Positions 9,652 through 21,548 of a stretch of DNA of 64,000 nt are shown piece after piece. Source of the DNA: Massilia kyonggiensis. GTDB taxonomy: Bacteria; Pseudomonadota; Gammaproteobacteria; Burkholderiales; Burkholderiaceae_D. Each line of letters starts with the position of its first letter. Within the stretch, counting starts at the first letter, position 1. The DNA lies in assembly GCF_024756235.1 (NCBI RefSeq), contig NZ_JANUGY010000003.1, forward strand, positions 186,001-250,000, in the 5' to 3' direction. The notes beneath the pieces are model-generated. The model was not told the DNA's origin, made no database searches, and was given only the letters and a program-made list of their open reading frames with translations. The translations under genes and the position numbers were made by a program.

Positions 9652-12291
9652 TTATTCCGCGTTCGTTGCAGGCACCAGGATGTCCCGGTTGCCGTTCGAC
9701 TGCATCGGCGACACGATGCCGCTTTGCTCCATCTGCTCGAGCAGGCGCGCGGCGCGGTTATAGCCGATGCGCAGGTGGCGCTGGACCAGCGAGATCGACG
9801 CCCGGCGGTTCTTCAGCACCACGGCCACGGCCTGGTCGTACATCGCGTCGGACTCGCCGCCGCCTTCGCCGGCCGGCACGCCGTCGGCACCGCCGCCGTC
9901 TTCGGCCACGCCGCCTTCGAGGATGCCTTCAATGTAATTCGGTTCGCCCGTGGACTGGAGATGTTTTACAACTCGATGCACTTCGTCGTCCGACACGAAC
10001 GCGCCGTGCACGCGGATCGGCAGGCCCGTGCCCGGCGGCATGTACAGCATGTCGCCCATGCCCAGCAGCGTTTCCGCGCCCATCTGGTCGAGAATCGTGC
10101 GCGAGTCGATCTTGGACGACACCTGGAACGCGATACGCGTCGGGATGTTCGCCTTGATCAGGCCCGTGATGACGTCCACGGACGGACGCTGCGTCGCGAG
10201 AATCAGGTGGATGCCGGCCGCGCGCGCCTTCTGGGCGATACGGGCGATCAGCTCCTCGACCTTCTTGCCGACCACCATCATCAGGTCGGCCAGCTCGTCG
10301 ATGATGATGACGATCGTCGGCAGTTTTTCCAGCGGCTCGGGCGCGTCCGGCGTCAGCGAGAACGGGTTCGGGATGTGTTCCTCCCGCTTGGCCGCTTCCG
10401 TGATCTTGCCGTTGTAGCCGGCCAGGTTACGCACGCCCAGCTTCGACATCAGTTTATAGCGCCGCTCCATCTCGTTCACGGCCCAGTTCAGGGCGTGGCC
10501 GGCCTGGCGCATGTCCGTGACGACCGGCGCCAGCAGGTGCGGAATACCCTCGTACACCGACATCTCCAGCATCTTCGGGTCGATCAGGATGAGACGCACG
10601 TCGGCCGGATCGGCTTTATACAACAGCGACAGGATCGTCGCGTTGATGCCGACGGATTTACCGGAACCGGTCGTACCCGCCACCAGCAGGTGCGGCATCT
10701 TCGCGAGGTCGGCGACGACCGGCTTGCCGGCGATGTCCTTGCCCAGCGCGACCGTCAGGCTGGACGCGCTGTCGCCATAGACTTTCGAGCCGAGGATTTC
10801 CGTCAGGCGCACGATCTGGCGCTTCGGATTCGGCAGCTCGAGCGCCATGTAGTTCTTGCCGGGGATCGTCTCCACGACGCGGATCGACGTCAGCGACAGC
10901 GAACGCGCCAGGTCGCGCGCCAGGTTGACGATCTGGCTGCCCTTCACGCCCGTCGCCGGCTCGATCTCGTAGCGGGTGACGACCGGGCCCGGATACGCGG
11001 CGACGACCTTCGCCTCGACGCCGAAGTCGGACAGCTTTTTCTCGATCAGGCGGCTGGTGAACTCCAGCGTGTCGACGGCGACGGATTCCTGCGCGGGCGG
11101 CGCGTCGTCCAGCAGCGCCAGCGGCGGCAACGTGGAATCGCCGTGGACTTCGAACAGGTGCGACTGGCGCTCCTTCTCGGCGCGTTCCGAGCGCGGCACG
11201 CTCGTCATCGCCGGCTCGATCTTGATCGGCGACGGGTTCGGTGCGGAGGCCGGCGGCAGCGGCGCCTTTACAGGCGCGGGCGGACGCGGCGCGACGGGCG
11301 CCTCATCCGGCTCGTCGAACGACGGCTCCCACGCGGACGGTGCCGGCGGCGCTTCGGCACCGTCGATCTGCGGCTCGGCCCGGGCGCGCGCCAGCTTCGC
11401 TTCGCCGCGCGCCTTCACCTTCGCCTTCATCTTGGCGAGGAAGCCAGGCGCCGGTTGCGCATCGTCCCGCGGCGCATCGACGTCGTCGTCGCGCGGGGTC
11501 TCGATGCGGATCGGCGACCCGGCATGTTTTTCCTCGTACTTGGCGCGCTCGTGCACGACGACCTCGTCGCGCTTGTGCGCCGCCACTTCGCCGTAGCGGC
11601 GGTCTTCGCGGTCTTCGTAGCGCAGGCGGAACCAGTCCCACGTCGTCTCGACGGATTCGCCGATGCGCTCGGCGACGGCCAGCCACGACACCTGGAAATA
11701 CCAGGAAAAGCCGAGGCCGAAGAGCAGGAGCAGGAGCAGGGTCGCGCCCGTGAAACCGAATGCCGTGTGGGCGGAATGCCCGATCAGCTGGCCCAGCACG
11801 CCGCCGGCCGCACGCGGCAGCTCGACTTTCAGCGACCACATGCGCAGGTACTCCAGACCCACGCTGCCGGCGAACATCAGCACGAAACCGATCCAGCGGA
11901 TCAGCGTTTCGCCCTGGTGCTCGGGCTCCTGTTCCGCTTCCTGGACGATGAATCGCGTATGCAGCCGCCGATAGCCCTTCCAGACGGCGCGCGTAAAGCA
12001 GACGCACAGCCACCAGGCGGAAAAGCCGAAAATGAATAACAATAAGTCGGCCAGCCATGCGCCGGCACGGCCTCCCAGGTTGGCGACGTGGGCGACGGCG
12101 TTCTCATGCGACCAGCCCGGATCGGCCTTGTTATAGCTGAGCAAAATGAGGACGAAATACAACAGTGCGACGGCCGTGGCCAGCCAGCGCGCCTCCGACA
12201 ACAGGCGCACGAGCCGGTTCGGCAGCGGCTGGCGGGGCGGTCGCGGCTTGTGAGTATAGGTCGTGCTCGTCGATGGACTATTCTTGCTCAT
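9652..12291 (-). CDS. ftsK: DNA translocase FtsK
   Basis: 879 aa from the ATG at 12291; upstream in-frame residues to 12393 lie in the divergent promoter region and are unlikely. The N-terminal membrane domain has about four TM segments (residues 35-215) that dock at the divisome. A charged Pro/Ala-rich linker follows (about 240-400), shorter than in E. coli. The motor has Walker [10 protein letters not shown] and Walker [13 protein letters not shown]. The C-terminal winged-helix gamma domain ([20 protein letters not shown]) reads KOPS sequences and activates XerD at dif. It is the first gene of the ftsK-lolA pair and divergent from trxB. Confidence 0.96.
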   Translation of the reverse strand: MSKNSPSTSTTYTHKPRPPRQPLPNRLVRLLSEARWLATAVALLYFVLILLSYNKADPGWSHENAVAHVANLGGRAGAWLADLLLFIFGFSAWWLCVCFTRAVWKGYRRLHTRFIVQEAEQEPEHQGETLIRWIGFVLMFAGSVGLEYLRMWSLKVELPRAAGGVLGQLIGHSAHTAFGFTGATLLLLLLFGLGFSWYFQVSWLAVAERIGESVETTWDWFRLRYEDREDRRYGEVAAHKRDEVVVHERAKYEEKHAGSPIRIETPRDDDVDAPRDDAQPAPGFLAKMKAKVKARGEAKLARARAEPQIDGAEAPPAPSAWEPSFDEPDEAPVAPRPPAPVKAPLPPASAPNPSPIKIEPAMTSVPRSERAEKERQSHLFEVHGDSTLPPLALLDDAPPAQESVAVDTLEFTSRLIEKKLSDFGVEAKVVAAYPGPVVTRYEIEPATGVKGSQIVNLARDLARSLSLTSIRVVETIPGKNYMALELPNPKRQIVRLTEILGSKVYGDSASSLTVALGKDIAGKPVVADLAKMPHLLVAGTTGSGKSVGINATILSLLYKADPADVRLILIDPKMLEMSVYEGIPHLLAPVVTDMRQAGHALNWAVNEMERRYKLMSKLGVRNLAGYNGKITEAAKREEHIPNPFSLTPDAPEPLEKLPTIVIIIDELADLMMVVGKKVEELIARIAQKARAAGIHLILATQRPSVDVITGLIKANIPTRIAFQVSSKIDSRTILDQMGAETLLGMGDMLYMPPGTGLPIRVHGAFVSDDEVHRVVKHLQSTGEPNYIEGILEGGVAEDGGGADGVPAGEGGGESDAMYDQAVAVVLKNRRASISLVQRHLRIGYNRAARLLEQMEQSGIVSPMQSNGNRDILVPATNAE

Positions 12292-12397
12292 TGCGGTGTG
12301 AAACGGTACTGCCGGGTAACAATTCCCCAAAGATGACCATTCTAAGCGATATAACGCCGCGTTGGCCCCACGATTCATGCTTGTTTGCATCATCGAC

Positions 12398-13434
<1,037 letters not shown>

Positions 13435-13446
13435 AAAGGTGTCTCG

Positions 13447-14118
13447 ATGGCGATGAAGGACTTCGCTGAACTGAAATCCTTGCGCGACAAGCTCAAGGAA
13501 GACGAAAGGCTGCGCGCCATCGAAAAGGCCGAGCGGGAAAAGCGCGAGCGCATCGCGCGCGAGCACGCCGTCGAATTCCGCTCGGCCGTCACGGACGTCG
13601 TCAAGATGCCCGAGTCGGACCGCTACGTGTGGCGGCCGATGCACGAATTCGAAACGCGCGGCCAGCCCCTGCCGACGCGTCCCCGCACCCTCGAGGAAGA
13701 AACCGCGGCCGTGCTGCGCGAGTCGATGCTGTCCGACCAGTTCGACGTGGACGGCCTGCTCGACGAAGACCCGTCCCTCAGCTGGTCGGCGCCCGGCGTC
13801 GGCCCGGACGTGGTGAAAAAGCTGCGCAAGCGCCACTGGCCCGTCGAGGACGAGCTGGACCTGCACGGCCTCACGCGCGACCTGGCGCGGCGCCACGTCG
13901 ACGCCTACCTCCGCAAATCCAGCAAGCGCGGCATCCGCTGCGTGCGCATCATCCACGGCGTGGGCTATGGCTCGGCCGGCGGCGAACCCGTCTTGCGTGG
14001 CATGGTGCACAGCTGGCTCGTACAGACGAGCGACGTGGTCGCGTTCTGCGTCGCGAACCGGGCCGATGGGGGCAATGGCGCATTGATCGTCCTCCTGCGC
14101 CCCGCCCTGCTGGATTGA
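13447..14118 (+). CDS. Smr/MutS2-domain putative nuclease
   Basis: 223 aa. The N-terminal third is a highly charged coiled coil (residues 1-45, K/E/R-rich). The C-terminal Smr domain shows D-L-H-G (about residue 140), the H-G-x-G loop (H-G-V-G-Y-G) and the closing G-G-x-G-A-L-I-V-L-L. Smr domains cleave or nick RNA or DNA; related E. coli proteins act in ribosome rescue (SmrB) or are uncharacterised (SmrA). Start ATG 13447 follows AAAGGTG. It sits 12 bases downstream of trxB. The exact substrate cannot be assigned from sequence. Confidence 0.88.
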   Translation: MAMKDFAELKSLRDKLKEDERLRAIEKAEREKRERIAREHAVEFRSAVTDVVKMPESDRYVWRPMHEFETRGQPLPTRPRTLEEETAAVLRESMLSDQFDVDGLLDEDPSLSWSAPGVGPDVVKKLRKRHWPVEDELDLHGLTRDLARRHVDAYLRKSSKRGIRCVRIIHGVGYGSAGGEPVLRGMVHSWLVQTSDVVAFCVANRADGGNGALIVLLRPALLD

Positions 14119-14272
14119 GCGCTCTTTCCTATTGTCAAGTCATAGAATAAATCCGTTAAAACATGTACATGTTGGCATGTTTTGTTGTCAAAAATACCCA
14201 CCGATTTGACGAAACGGGTAAGATGCATACGACGTAGTGCCGAGGTGGCGCTGCCAGCATAAGGATGAACGA

Positions 14273-16471
14273 GTGAAGTCCAGTAGCCCGGTACCGATGG
14301 CAGCGCCGCAGCGGGTCGATCTGCAGAACTGTGCAGACGAACCGATCCATATCCCCGGCTTCATCCAGCCGCATGGCGCCCTGCTCTTCCTCTCGGATAC
14401 CGGACTCGTCGAAGGCTGGAGCGCCAACCTTGCCACCGTCATCGGCAGCGATCCCGCGCTGGGCCAGTCCTTTGCCGCGGCCGGGTTGCCGGAGGCGGTG
14501 ACGGAACTCATCCAGGAATGCCTGGCCACGATGGACGACGGCGAAGCGCCGGCCGCCGTGGCCGCCCTGTCCATCGGCGGACACGAATATGACTGCGTCG
14601 TGCACGCGCACATGCACCGCGTGCTCGTCGAATTCGAAGCGCGCGAAGTGAGCATGGAGGAAGTCGCCCAGTTCGCGATCAAGGCCCACTCGTCGATCGA
14701 CCGCCTGCGCCGCCAGCGCAGCATCGACGGCCTGCTGGAGTCGGCCGTGCGCCAGATCCGCGATTTCACGGGCTTCGACCGCGTGATGGCCTACCGCTTC
14801 CGCAGCGACGATTCCGGCGACGTGGTAGCCGAGGCGCGCCGCGACGACCTCGTCCCCTACCTCGGCCAGCGCTACCCGGCCGGCGACATCCCGCCGCAGG
14901 CGCGCCGTTTATACGTGCTGAACACCTTGCGCATGATCGCCGACGTCGGCTACCACGCCGTGCCGCTGCTCGGGGCGGAAGGCAGCGCGCCGCTCGACAT
15001 GAGCTTCGCCGTGCTGCGCAGCGTGTCGCCGATCCACGTGGAGTATTTGCAGAACATGGGCGTGGGCGCGTCGATGAGCGTGTCGATCGTCATCCACGGC
15101 CGCCTGTGGGGCCTGATCGCGTGCCACCACATGGCGCCGAAGCGGGTGCCCTACTCCGTGCGGATGGCGGCCGACGTGCTGGCGCAGGTGATCGCGTCGA
15201 CCGTGCAGGGCATCGAGGCGCGCGAGGACGCGGCACTGGTCGAACACGCGGCCAAGGTGCGCACGAGCCTCGTGGAGTCGCTGCTGCTGGAAGAGGATCC
15301 GCTCGAAGCCCTCGTCGAGCACGGCGACGGCCTGCTGGAATCCACGCACGCGCAGGCGCTCGTCGTGAGCCAGTACGGGCGCGTCGTGTGCCGCGGGGTC
15401 GACCAGGCGCTGGGCGAAGCCATCGTCGCGTCGCTGCCCGCCGAAGCGCACGACATCGTCATGCACGGCTGCGTGAAGGAATGGCCGGAGGCGATCCAGC
15501 CCCTGCTCGGCAAATGGGCCGGCATGCTGGCCCTGCCGTTCGACCCGCCGTCGGGTGGCTGGTGCGTGCTGCTGCGTACGGAGCAGATCGAAGAAGTGGC
15601 CTGGGGCGGCAAGCCGGACAAGACCCAGGCCGGCCCGCTGGGCGAGCGCCTGACGCCGCGCGGTTCGTTCGAAGCCTGGCACGAGACGGTGCGCGGCCGC
15701 GCCCACCCGTGGGAAGACGGCATCCTCACGCACGCGCGCATGATGCTGGGCGAGCTGGCGCGCGTGTCGAACGCGCGCCGCGCCCAGACGGAGTCCACGC
15801 GCGCGCAACTGCTCGCCATGCTGGGCCACGACCTGCGCGACCCGCTCAACTCGATCAACATGGCCGGCATGGTGCTGGAACGGACGGACGGCGGCAGCAA
15901 CAAGGGCACCCTGGGCAAGCGCATCCAGTCGTCCAGCAACCGCATGCAGCGCATGATCGGCCAGGTGCTGGACATGAGCCGCATCGACCGCGGCCTGTCC
16001 CTCGGCATCGACCTGCATCCCATCGACCTGGCGGCCCTCGTCGAGGACATGGTCGAGGAAGCGCGCCTCGCCTACCCGACCATCGTCTACGACGTGTACA
16101 CCGTGGGGCCGGCGTTCGTGCTGGCCGATGGCGGCCGGCTCGGCCAGGTGATTTCGAACCTGCTGTCCAACGCGCGCCACCACGGCGAACCGAACCAGCC
16201 GATCACGATCCGCCTCGCGCCGCGCGACGGCCTCGCCGTGCTGGAAGTCGCGAACGCGGGCGCGCCGATCCCGGAAGAGACGGCAGGCGCGCTGTTCAAC
16301 CCGTTCAAGCGCAGCTCGCTGAACAATCCGCGCAACCGCACGGGCATGGGCCTCGGCCTGTACATCGCGCAGCAGATCGTGCGCGAGCACGAGGGCGAGA
16401 TCGACTACCGGCACGAGGGTGGCCGTGTGATCTTCGCCGTACGCCTGCCGCTGGCACCGAACGCAAGCTGA
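14273..16471 (+). CDS. bphP: Bacteriophytochrome histidine kinase
   Basis: 732 aa red/far-red photoreceptor kinase. Order: PAS with the biliverdin-binding Cys20 (QNCADEPIHIPG), GAF with Y-P-A-G-D-I-P and the SPIHxEYLxNMGVxASMS block plus ACHH, PHY with the tongue motif P-R-G-S-F-E-A-W, then HisKA with phospho-acceptor His519 (L-G-H-D-L-R-D-P-L-N-S) and a HATPase domain (N box LSNARHHG, G box GMGLGLYIAQQIV). GTG 14273 is chosen because AAGGA lies seven bases upstream; a further in-frame GTG (14237) lacks one. The GAF motif has Gly where Ser is usual (PASDIP). No heme oxygenase or response regulator is adjacent, so both must be elsewhere. The 155-base gap before it is AT-rich, with an inverted repeat AAAACATG/CATGTTTT (14158-14183) and TTGACG at 14206. 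Confidence 0.94.
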   Translation: MKSSSPVPMAAPQRVDLQNCADEPIHIPGFIQPHGALLFLSDTGLVEGWSANLATVIGSDPALGQSFAAAGLPEAVTELIQECLATMDDGEAPAAVAALSIGGHEYDCVVHAHMHRVLVEFEAREVSMEEVAQFAIKAHSSIDRLRRQRSIDGLLESAVRQIRDFTGFDRVMAYRFRSDDSGDVVAEARRDDLVPYLGQRYPAGDIPPQARRLYVLNTLRMIADVGYHAVPLLGAEGSAPLDMSFAVLRSVSPIHVEYLQNMGVGASMSVSIVIHGRLWGLIACHHMAPKRVPYSVRMAADVLAQVIASTVQGIEAREDAALVEHAAKVRTSLVESLLLEEDPLEALVEHGDGLLESTHAQALVVSQYGRVVCRGVDQALGEAIVASLPAEAHDIVMHGCVKEWPEAIQPLLGKWAGMLALPFDPPSGGWCVLLRTEQIEEVAWGGKPDKTQAGPLGERLTPRGSFEAWHETVRGRAHPWEDGILTHARMMLGELARVSNARRAQTESTRAQLLAMLGHDLRDPLNSINMAGMVLERTDGGSNKGTLGKRIQSSSNRMQRMIGQVLDMSRIDRGLSLGIDLHPIDLAALVEDMVEEARLAYPTIVYDVYTVGPAFVLADGGRLGQVISNLLSNARHHGEPNQPITIRLAPRDGLAVLEVANAGAPIPEETAGALFNPFKRSSLNNPRNRTGMGLGLYIAQQIVREHEGEIDYRHEGGRVIFAVRLPLAPNAS

Positions 16472-16503
16472 CGCTGCCGGGGCCGGCATGCTAGTCTAGC
16501 AAC

Positions 16504-17130
16504 ATGGAGACGATCAGCCCCCGCATGCACCTCATCACCGTCATTGAAATCGTTGCGATCCTGGTGGGCGCATTCTCGGGTTTCATCGAGGCGCGGAGAA
16601 AGCGGATGGACGTGGTGGGGGTGTTCACGGTGGCCTTCATCGCCGCATTCGGCGGCGGCACCCTGCGCGACATCCTGCTGGATAAACGGCCGCTGTTCTG
16701 GGTGATCCACCAGGAGTACGCGATCCTGATCTTCGTGCTGGCCCTCGTCGCGACGCCGCTGATCCGGACCTTGCGCCAGATCGTATCGGAACGGCTGATC
16801 GTCATCGCCGACGCGGTCGGCCTGGGCCTGTTTTCGGTGGCCGGCGTGTCGTCCGCGCTGGACGCGCACATGCCGCTGTTCATCGCCTCGATGATGGGCG
16901 TGATCACGGGGATCTTCGGCGGCGTGATGCGCGACATCGTCTGCAACGAAGTGCCGATGGTGTTCAGGGACGGCAAGCCCTATGCCATCTGCGCGTTCCT
17001 CGGCAACTGGATGTTCCTGCTGCTGGGGATGAACGGCTTCCCGCACGATTTCGCGCTGTGGTCCAGCGCGATGTTCATCGTCGTGTTCCGGCTGGTCGCG
17101 TGGAAGTTCGATGTGCGGGTGGGGCGGTGA
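16504..17130 (+). CDS. TRIC-family (UPF0126/YadS-like) membrane channel
   Basis: 208 aa, seven predicted TM helices in two inverted repeats, each carrying the family signature G-G-x-x-R-D: F-G-G-G-T-L-R-D near residue 57 and F-G-G-V-M-R-D near residue 140. Bacterial members form homotrimeric monovalent-cation channels; some relatives have been linked to glycine uptake, so substrate is open. The ATG at 16504 follows bphP by 32 bases, with no strong SD. Nearby genes do not suggest a shared role. Confidence 0.85.
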   Translation: METISPRMHLITVIEIVAILVGAFSGFIEARRKRMDVVGVFTVAFIAAFGGGTLRDILLDKRPLFWVIHQEYAILIFVLALVATPLIRTLRQIVSERLIVIADAVGLGLFSVAGVSSALDAHMPLFIASMMGVITGIFGGVMRDIVCNEVPMVFRDGKPYAICAFLGNWMFLLLGMNGFPHDFALWSSAMFIVVFRLVAWKFDVRVGR

Positions 17131-17146
17131 ATTTACGAAATTCACC
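17126..17146 (+). terminator. Hairpin spanning the TRIC gene stop codon
   Basis: GGTGAATTT-ACG-AAATTCACC, a perfect 9-bp stem that contains the TGA stop. It is followed by an AT-rich tract but no clean T-run, so termination is plausible rather than certain. Confidence 0.45.
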
Positions 17147-17232
17147 AGCTTGAGAATATTTCTTACCGTTGCGGTCTGCCTGACATACCGGCGACCATAA
17201 TATGAACTTTTTATCGCGACGGCAGCCCTCCC

Positions 17233-19053
17233 TTGAAAAACCGCCTGCTATATTTTCGTCTGCTGCTGGAATTTCGCCCGTATGCCGGGCAACTGTGCGC
17301 GACTTTGGTGGCGATTGCCGTGGCGTCCGTAACCGATGTCCTCCTGATCCGGCAGCTGGAGAACGTGGTCAACGCGTTAAACCCGAATAACGTTATGTCC
17401 GGCATGGCCGCAAGTGGCCTGCCGCATGTCATCAAAGAATGGATAAGCCATATCGTTCCAACTGCGGCGACTGGAACTGCGATATGGACCATTCCCGCGA
17501 CCATTATGGCGTTGGCCATTTTGCGAATGGTGAGCAGCTTTTCTGGGGACTATGGCTCAGCTTGGCTCAGCAACCACGTGCAGGCGAACCTGCGCCGCAA
17601 AATGTTTGCACGCATCCTGCGTCTTCCCAACGGCTATTTCGATCAGTCGTCGACTGGCACCGTACTGTCACGTGTTACCTTCGACGCCAATCAGGTATCG
17701 CAAGCAGGACTGAATGTCGTTAACGTCGTGGTACGGGATTCAATCGCCACGGCCGGGTACATTGTATTACTGTGCCGGATCGACTTGCAGCTCGCCGTTT
17801 TTTGCTTCGGCTTGCTGCCGATGGTCGCACTCGTCGTCGTCCTGGCGGGCCGCCGGATGCGCCGCATCTCCGGTAACGCACAGCACGCAATCGGTCAACT
17901 CACCCATGTGCTGGATGAAAGCATTGGTGGCCAGCGCGTCGTCAAGATCTTCGGAGGCCAGCATTACGAGCAGCAGCGCTTTGACAACGTGGTGAAACTG
18001 AATCGCCAATTGTCCGTCAAGCATGCCGCCACAGCCGCACTGAACTCGGGCGTGATCATGATGTTGGTTGGCATTACCCTGTCGGCCGTGATTTATTTCG
18101 CGTTGCTGCGTGCACAGGCAGGCGCTCTGTCGCCGGGCGCGTTTGTCGCCTTCATGGGAGCGTTGATGGCGATGCAGTCGCCGATCAAGAATCTTACCAA
18201 GGTCAACGAACCGCTGCAGCGCGGCCTCGCGGCGGCAACGTCCGTATTCGGCATGATCGACGCCCCAGCGGAGGATGACAGCGGAATGCGTCCACTGGCC
18301 CGTGCATCCGGCGATATCGTGCTGGAATCGGTGGGCTTCGGCTACGGTAATCAGAACGTCGGCACCACGCCCGCTTTACGCGACGTGTCGTTGCATATCG
18401 CCGCGGGAGAAACGGTGGCGCTGGTAGGCGGTTCCGGCAGCGGCAAGACGACGCTTGCAAGTCTGCTGCCGCGCTTCTACGACGTCAGCAGCGGCCGGAT
18501 TCTGCTGGACGGAGAGGACATCCGGCACTACCGACTGCAAGATCTGCGTTCGCAGATTGCGCTGGTCGGACAGGATGTCGTGCTCTTCAACGATACGTTA
18601 GCCGCGAATATCTCGTATGGCGATCCCAGTCCGGACCTGGACCGGGTCGCCGCCGCGGCACGTGCGGCATACGCGGAGGAATTTATTTTGCGTCAGCCGC
18701 ATGGCTACATGACGGCAGTCGGTGAAAACGGCCTGCGGCTTTCGGGTGGGCAGCGCCAACGCATCGCGATCGCTCGCGCGCTGTACAAAGATGCGCCTGT
18801 CCTGATCCTCGACGAAGCCACGAGCGCGCTGGACACGGAATCGGAACGCCAGGTGCAGGCCGCCCTCGAACAACTGATGAAAGGTCGCACGACGGTGGTG
18901 ATCGCGCACCGTCTTTCTACCGTCCAGAATGCGGACCGGATTGTAGTCATGCGTAACGGCGCTATCGTCGAAACCGGCACGCATGACGACCTGTTGGCAC
19001 GCGGCGGATATTATGCGAGCCTCGCGCAGGCGCAAGAAAAGACCGGTCACTGA
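17233..19053 (+). CDS. msbA: MsbA-type lipid A/phospholipid ABC exporter
   Basis: 606 aa half-transporter: an N-terminal TM domain with six helices (about residues 1-330), then an ABC domain. Walker A G-G-S-G-S-G-K-T-T (about 405), Q-loop, signature L-S-G-G-Q-R-Q-R-I-A-I-A, Walker B V-L-I-L-D-E-A-T-S-A-L-D and H-loop I-A-H-R-L-S-T-V. It resembles MsbA, which flips lipid A-core and phospholipids across the inner membrane; other multidrug half-transporters are a less likely reading. The start is uncertain: TTG 17233 gives a good MsbA-like N-terminus but has no clear SD. Codon and base composition are less GC-rich than neighbours. No waaA or lpxK gene adjoins it. Confidence 0.83.
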   Translation: MKNRLLYFRLLLEFRPYAGQLCATLVAIAVASVTDVLLIRQLENVVNALNPNNVMSGMAASGLPHVIKEWISHIVPTAATGTAIWTIPATIMALAILRMVSSFSGDYGSAWLSNHVQANLRRKMFARILRLPNGYFDQSSTGTVLSRVTFDANQVSQAGLNVVNVVVRDSIATAGYIVLLCRIDLQLAVFCFGLLPMVALVVVLAGRRMRRISGNAQHAIGQLTHVLDESIGGQRVVKIFGGQHYEQQRFDNVVKLNRQLSVKHAATAALNSGVIMMLVGITLSAVIYFALLRAQAGALSPGAFVAFMGALMAMQSPIKNLTKVNEPLQRGLAAATSVFGMIDAPAEDDSGMRPLARASGDIVLESVGFGYGNQNVGTTPALRDVSLHIAAGETVALVGGSGSGKTTLASLLPRFYDVSSGRILLDGEDIRHYRLQDLRSQIALVGQDVVLFNDTLAANISYGDPSPDLDRVAAAARAAYAEEFILRQPHGYMTAVGENGLRLSGGQRQRIAIARALYKDAPVLILDEATSALDTESERQVQAALEQLMKGRTTVVIAHRLSTVQNADRIVVMRNGAIVETGTHDDLLARGGYYASLAQAQEKTGH

Positions 19054-19074
19054 GCGCCCGGTCACAGCAATGCG

Positions 19075-19422
<348 letters not shown>

Positions 19423-19457
19423 CTATCAGGTTTCCCGGGATTATCGCATGGCGCCAG

Positions 19458-21521
19458 TCAGTCCGGAATCCTCGCCAGCTGGTCCATCCACACGGTCGCT
19501 TCCGAGTCGCTCGGCGCGCGCCAGTCGCCGCGCGGGGATAGCGAACCGCCGTTGCCGACCTTCGGCCCGTTCGGCACGCACGAGCGCTTGAACTGGCTCG
19601 TCTTGAAGAAGCGCCACAGGAAGATGCCGAGGTTTTTCTTGATCGCCGCGAGATCGTACTGGTTGCGCGCCGGGCTGCCGCCTTCCGGCCACGGGCCCAT
19701 CGTCCGGTCCTGCCATGCGCTCCAGGACAGGAACGCGACCTTCGCCGGCCCGAAGCCGTAGCGCAGGGTGTAGTACAGGTTGAAGTCCTGCAGCTCGTAC
19801 GGTCCGATGAAGTCTTCCGTCACCTGCGCCGGCTTGCCCTCTTCCTTGCCCGTGCCCGTCTTGCCGGGCACGAGCTCCGGCGAGATCTCCGTCTCAAGCA
19901 CGTTGATGAGGACATCCGAGCCGGTGTCGCCGATCTGGTTCGTATCGGCGACCCAGCGCACGAGGTGGGAAATGAGCGTCTTGGGCACGCTCGCGTTGAC
20001 GTTGTAGTGCGACATGTGGTCGCCCACGCCATACGTGCACCAGCCCAGCGCCAGTTCGGACAGGTCGCCCGTGCCGATCACGATCGCGTGGTGGTGGTTC
20101 GCGAGGCGGAACAAATGGCTCGTGCGCTCGCCCGCCTGCACGTTCTCGAACGTGACGTCGTACTGCTCGGCGCCTTCCGCGTACGGGTGGCCGAGGTCCT
20201 TCAGCATCTGGATGCAGCTGGGGCGGATGTCGATCTCGTGCGCCGTGCAGCCGACGACGCGCATCAGTTCGCGCGCCTGGCGCAAGGTGCGTTCGCTCGT
20301 CGCGAAGCCCGGCATCGTGTACGCGAGGATGTTCGTGCGGGGACGGCCCAGCTTGTCGAGCGCCTTGGCGCAGACGAGCAGCGCGTGCGTGGAGTCCAGG
20401 CCGCCGGAAATACCGATGACGACCTTCTGGTGCCCGGACGACTGCAGCCGCTGCACGAGCGCCTGCACCTGGATGTTGTAAACCTCTGTGCAGCGTTCGT
20501 CGCGGCGGCGGCCGTCGGCCGGCACGTACGGGAAGCGCTCGACGAGGCGCGCCAGCGGCAGGTCTTTCTCGAGCGGCAGCGGGACGGCGAACGTCTGCAC
20601 GCGAAACTTCGCGACTTCGTGCGCGTGGCGACGCACGGACTGCGCGAACGTCGTCGTGTGCATGCGGTCGACCGACAGGCGCTCCAGGTCGACGTCGCCG
20701 AAGATGATGTGCGAGTCGGCCAGGAAGCGCCCGGACTCGGCCAGCTTGTCGCCCTTTTCGTAGATCAGCGACTGGCCGTCCCACGCCATGTCCGTCGTCG
20801 ATTCGCCGCGGCCCGCCGACGTGTACAGGTACGCGGCGAGGCAGCGCGCGGACTGCTGCGACACGAGCTGGTGCCGGTAGCCGCTCTTGCCGACGACGAC
20901 GTTCGACGCCGACAAATTCACCAGCACCGTCGCGCCGGCCAGCGCGGCATACGACGACGGCGGGACCGGCACCCACACGTCTTCGCAGATCTCGACGTGG
21001 AAGCGGAACAGCGGCTGGTTCTCGAGTTCGAAGATCTGTTCCGGACCGAACGGCACGTCCTGGCCCAGCAGCGTGATCCGGTCGACGGCCGCGTTGTCCG
21101 CGGGACTGAACTGCCGACTTTCATAAAATTCGCCATAATTGGGCAGGTAGCTTTTCGGGACCACACCCAGGATGCGGCCACCCGCGACGACCACGGCGCA
21201 GTTGAACAGCACGTGGTTGACGCGCAGCGGCGCGCCGACGACGAGGGCCAGCGGAAGAGTCGCGGACGCGGCGACCACCTCGGCCAGCGCGTCCAGCACG
21301 GCGTCGAGCAGCGCGCGCTGGTGGAACAGGTCGTCGCACGTGTAGGCCGACAGCCCCAGTTCGGGGAAGGCGGCCAGCACGGCGCCCTTGTCGGCAGCTT
21401 CACGCGCGAGGCGGATCGTTTCCTGCGCATTGAAGGCCGGGTCGGCGACCTTGCAGCGCGGGCTGGCGACGGCCACACGCGCGAAATCATGGGAGTACAG
21501 GTTGAAGAATCGCTTATCCAT
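19458..21521 (-). CDS. nadE: Glutamine-dependent NAD+ synthetase
   Basis: 687 aa two-domain enzyme converting nicotinic acid adenine dinucleotide to NAD+. The N-terminal nitrilase-type glutaminase has the Glu-Lys-Cys triad: F-P-E-L-G (about residue 48), [11 protein letters not shown] (about 130) and E-I-C-E-D-V-W (about 180). The C-terminal NAD synthetase domain has the PP-loop S-G-G-L-D-S-T. The length matches the long bacterial form (NadE2-like). ATG 21521 gives M-D-K-R-F-F-N-L-Y; readings to 22694 are antisense to the next gene. It is followed on the same strand by glnB, suggesting PII control of NAD synthesis, as reported for some proteobacteria. Confidence 0.95.
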   Translation of the reverse strand: MDKRFFNLYSHDFARVAVASPRCKVADPAFNAQETIRLAREAADKGAVLAAFPELGLSAYTCDDLFHQRALLDAVLDALAEVVAASATLPLALVVGAPLRVNHVLFNCAVVVAGGRILGVVPKSYLPNYGEFYESRQFSPADNAAVDRITLLGQDVPFGPEQIFELENQPLFRFHVEICEDVWVPVPPSSYAALAGATVLVNLSASNVVVGKSGYRHQLVSQQSARCLAAYLYTSAGRGESTTDMAWDGQSLIYEKGDKLAESGRFLADSHIIFGDVDLERLSVDRMHTTTFAQSVRRHAHEVAKFRVQTFAVPLPLEKDLPLARLVERFPYVPADGRRRDERCTEVYNIQVQALVQRLQSSGHQKVVIGISGGLDSTHALLVCAKALDKLGRPRTNILAYTMPGFATSERTLRQARELMRVVGCTAHEIDIRPSCIQMLKDLGHPYAEGAEQYDVTFENVQAGERTSHLFRLANHHHAIVIGTGDLSELALGWCTYGVGDHMSHYNVNASVPKTLISHLVRWVADTNQIGDTGSDVLINVLETEISPELVPGKTGTGKEEGKPAQVTEDFIGPYELQDFNLYYTLRYGFGPAKVAFLSWSAWQDRTMGPWPEGGSPARNQYDLAAIKKNLGIFLWRFFKTSQFKRSCVPNGPKVGNGGSLSPRGDWRAPSDSEATVWMDQLARIPD

Positions 21522-21548
21522 AGGTCTCAACAGCTCACGGAAGTCATC

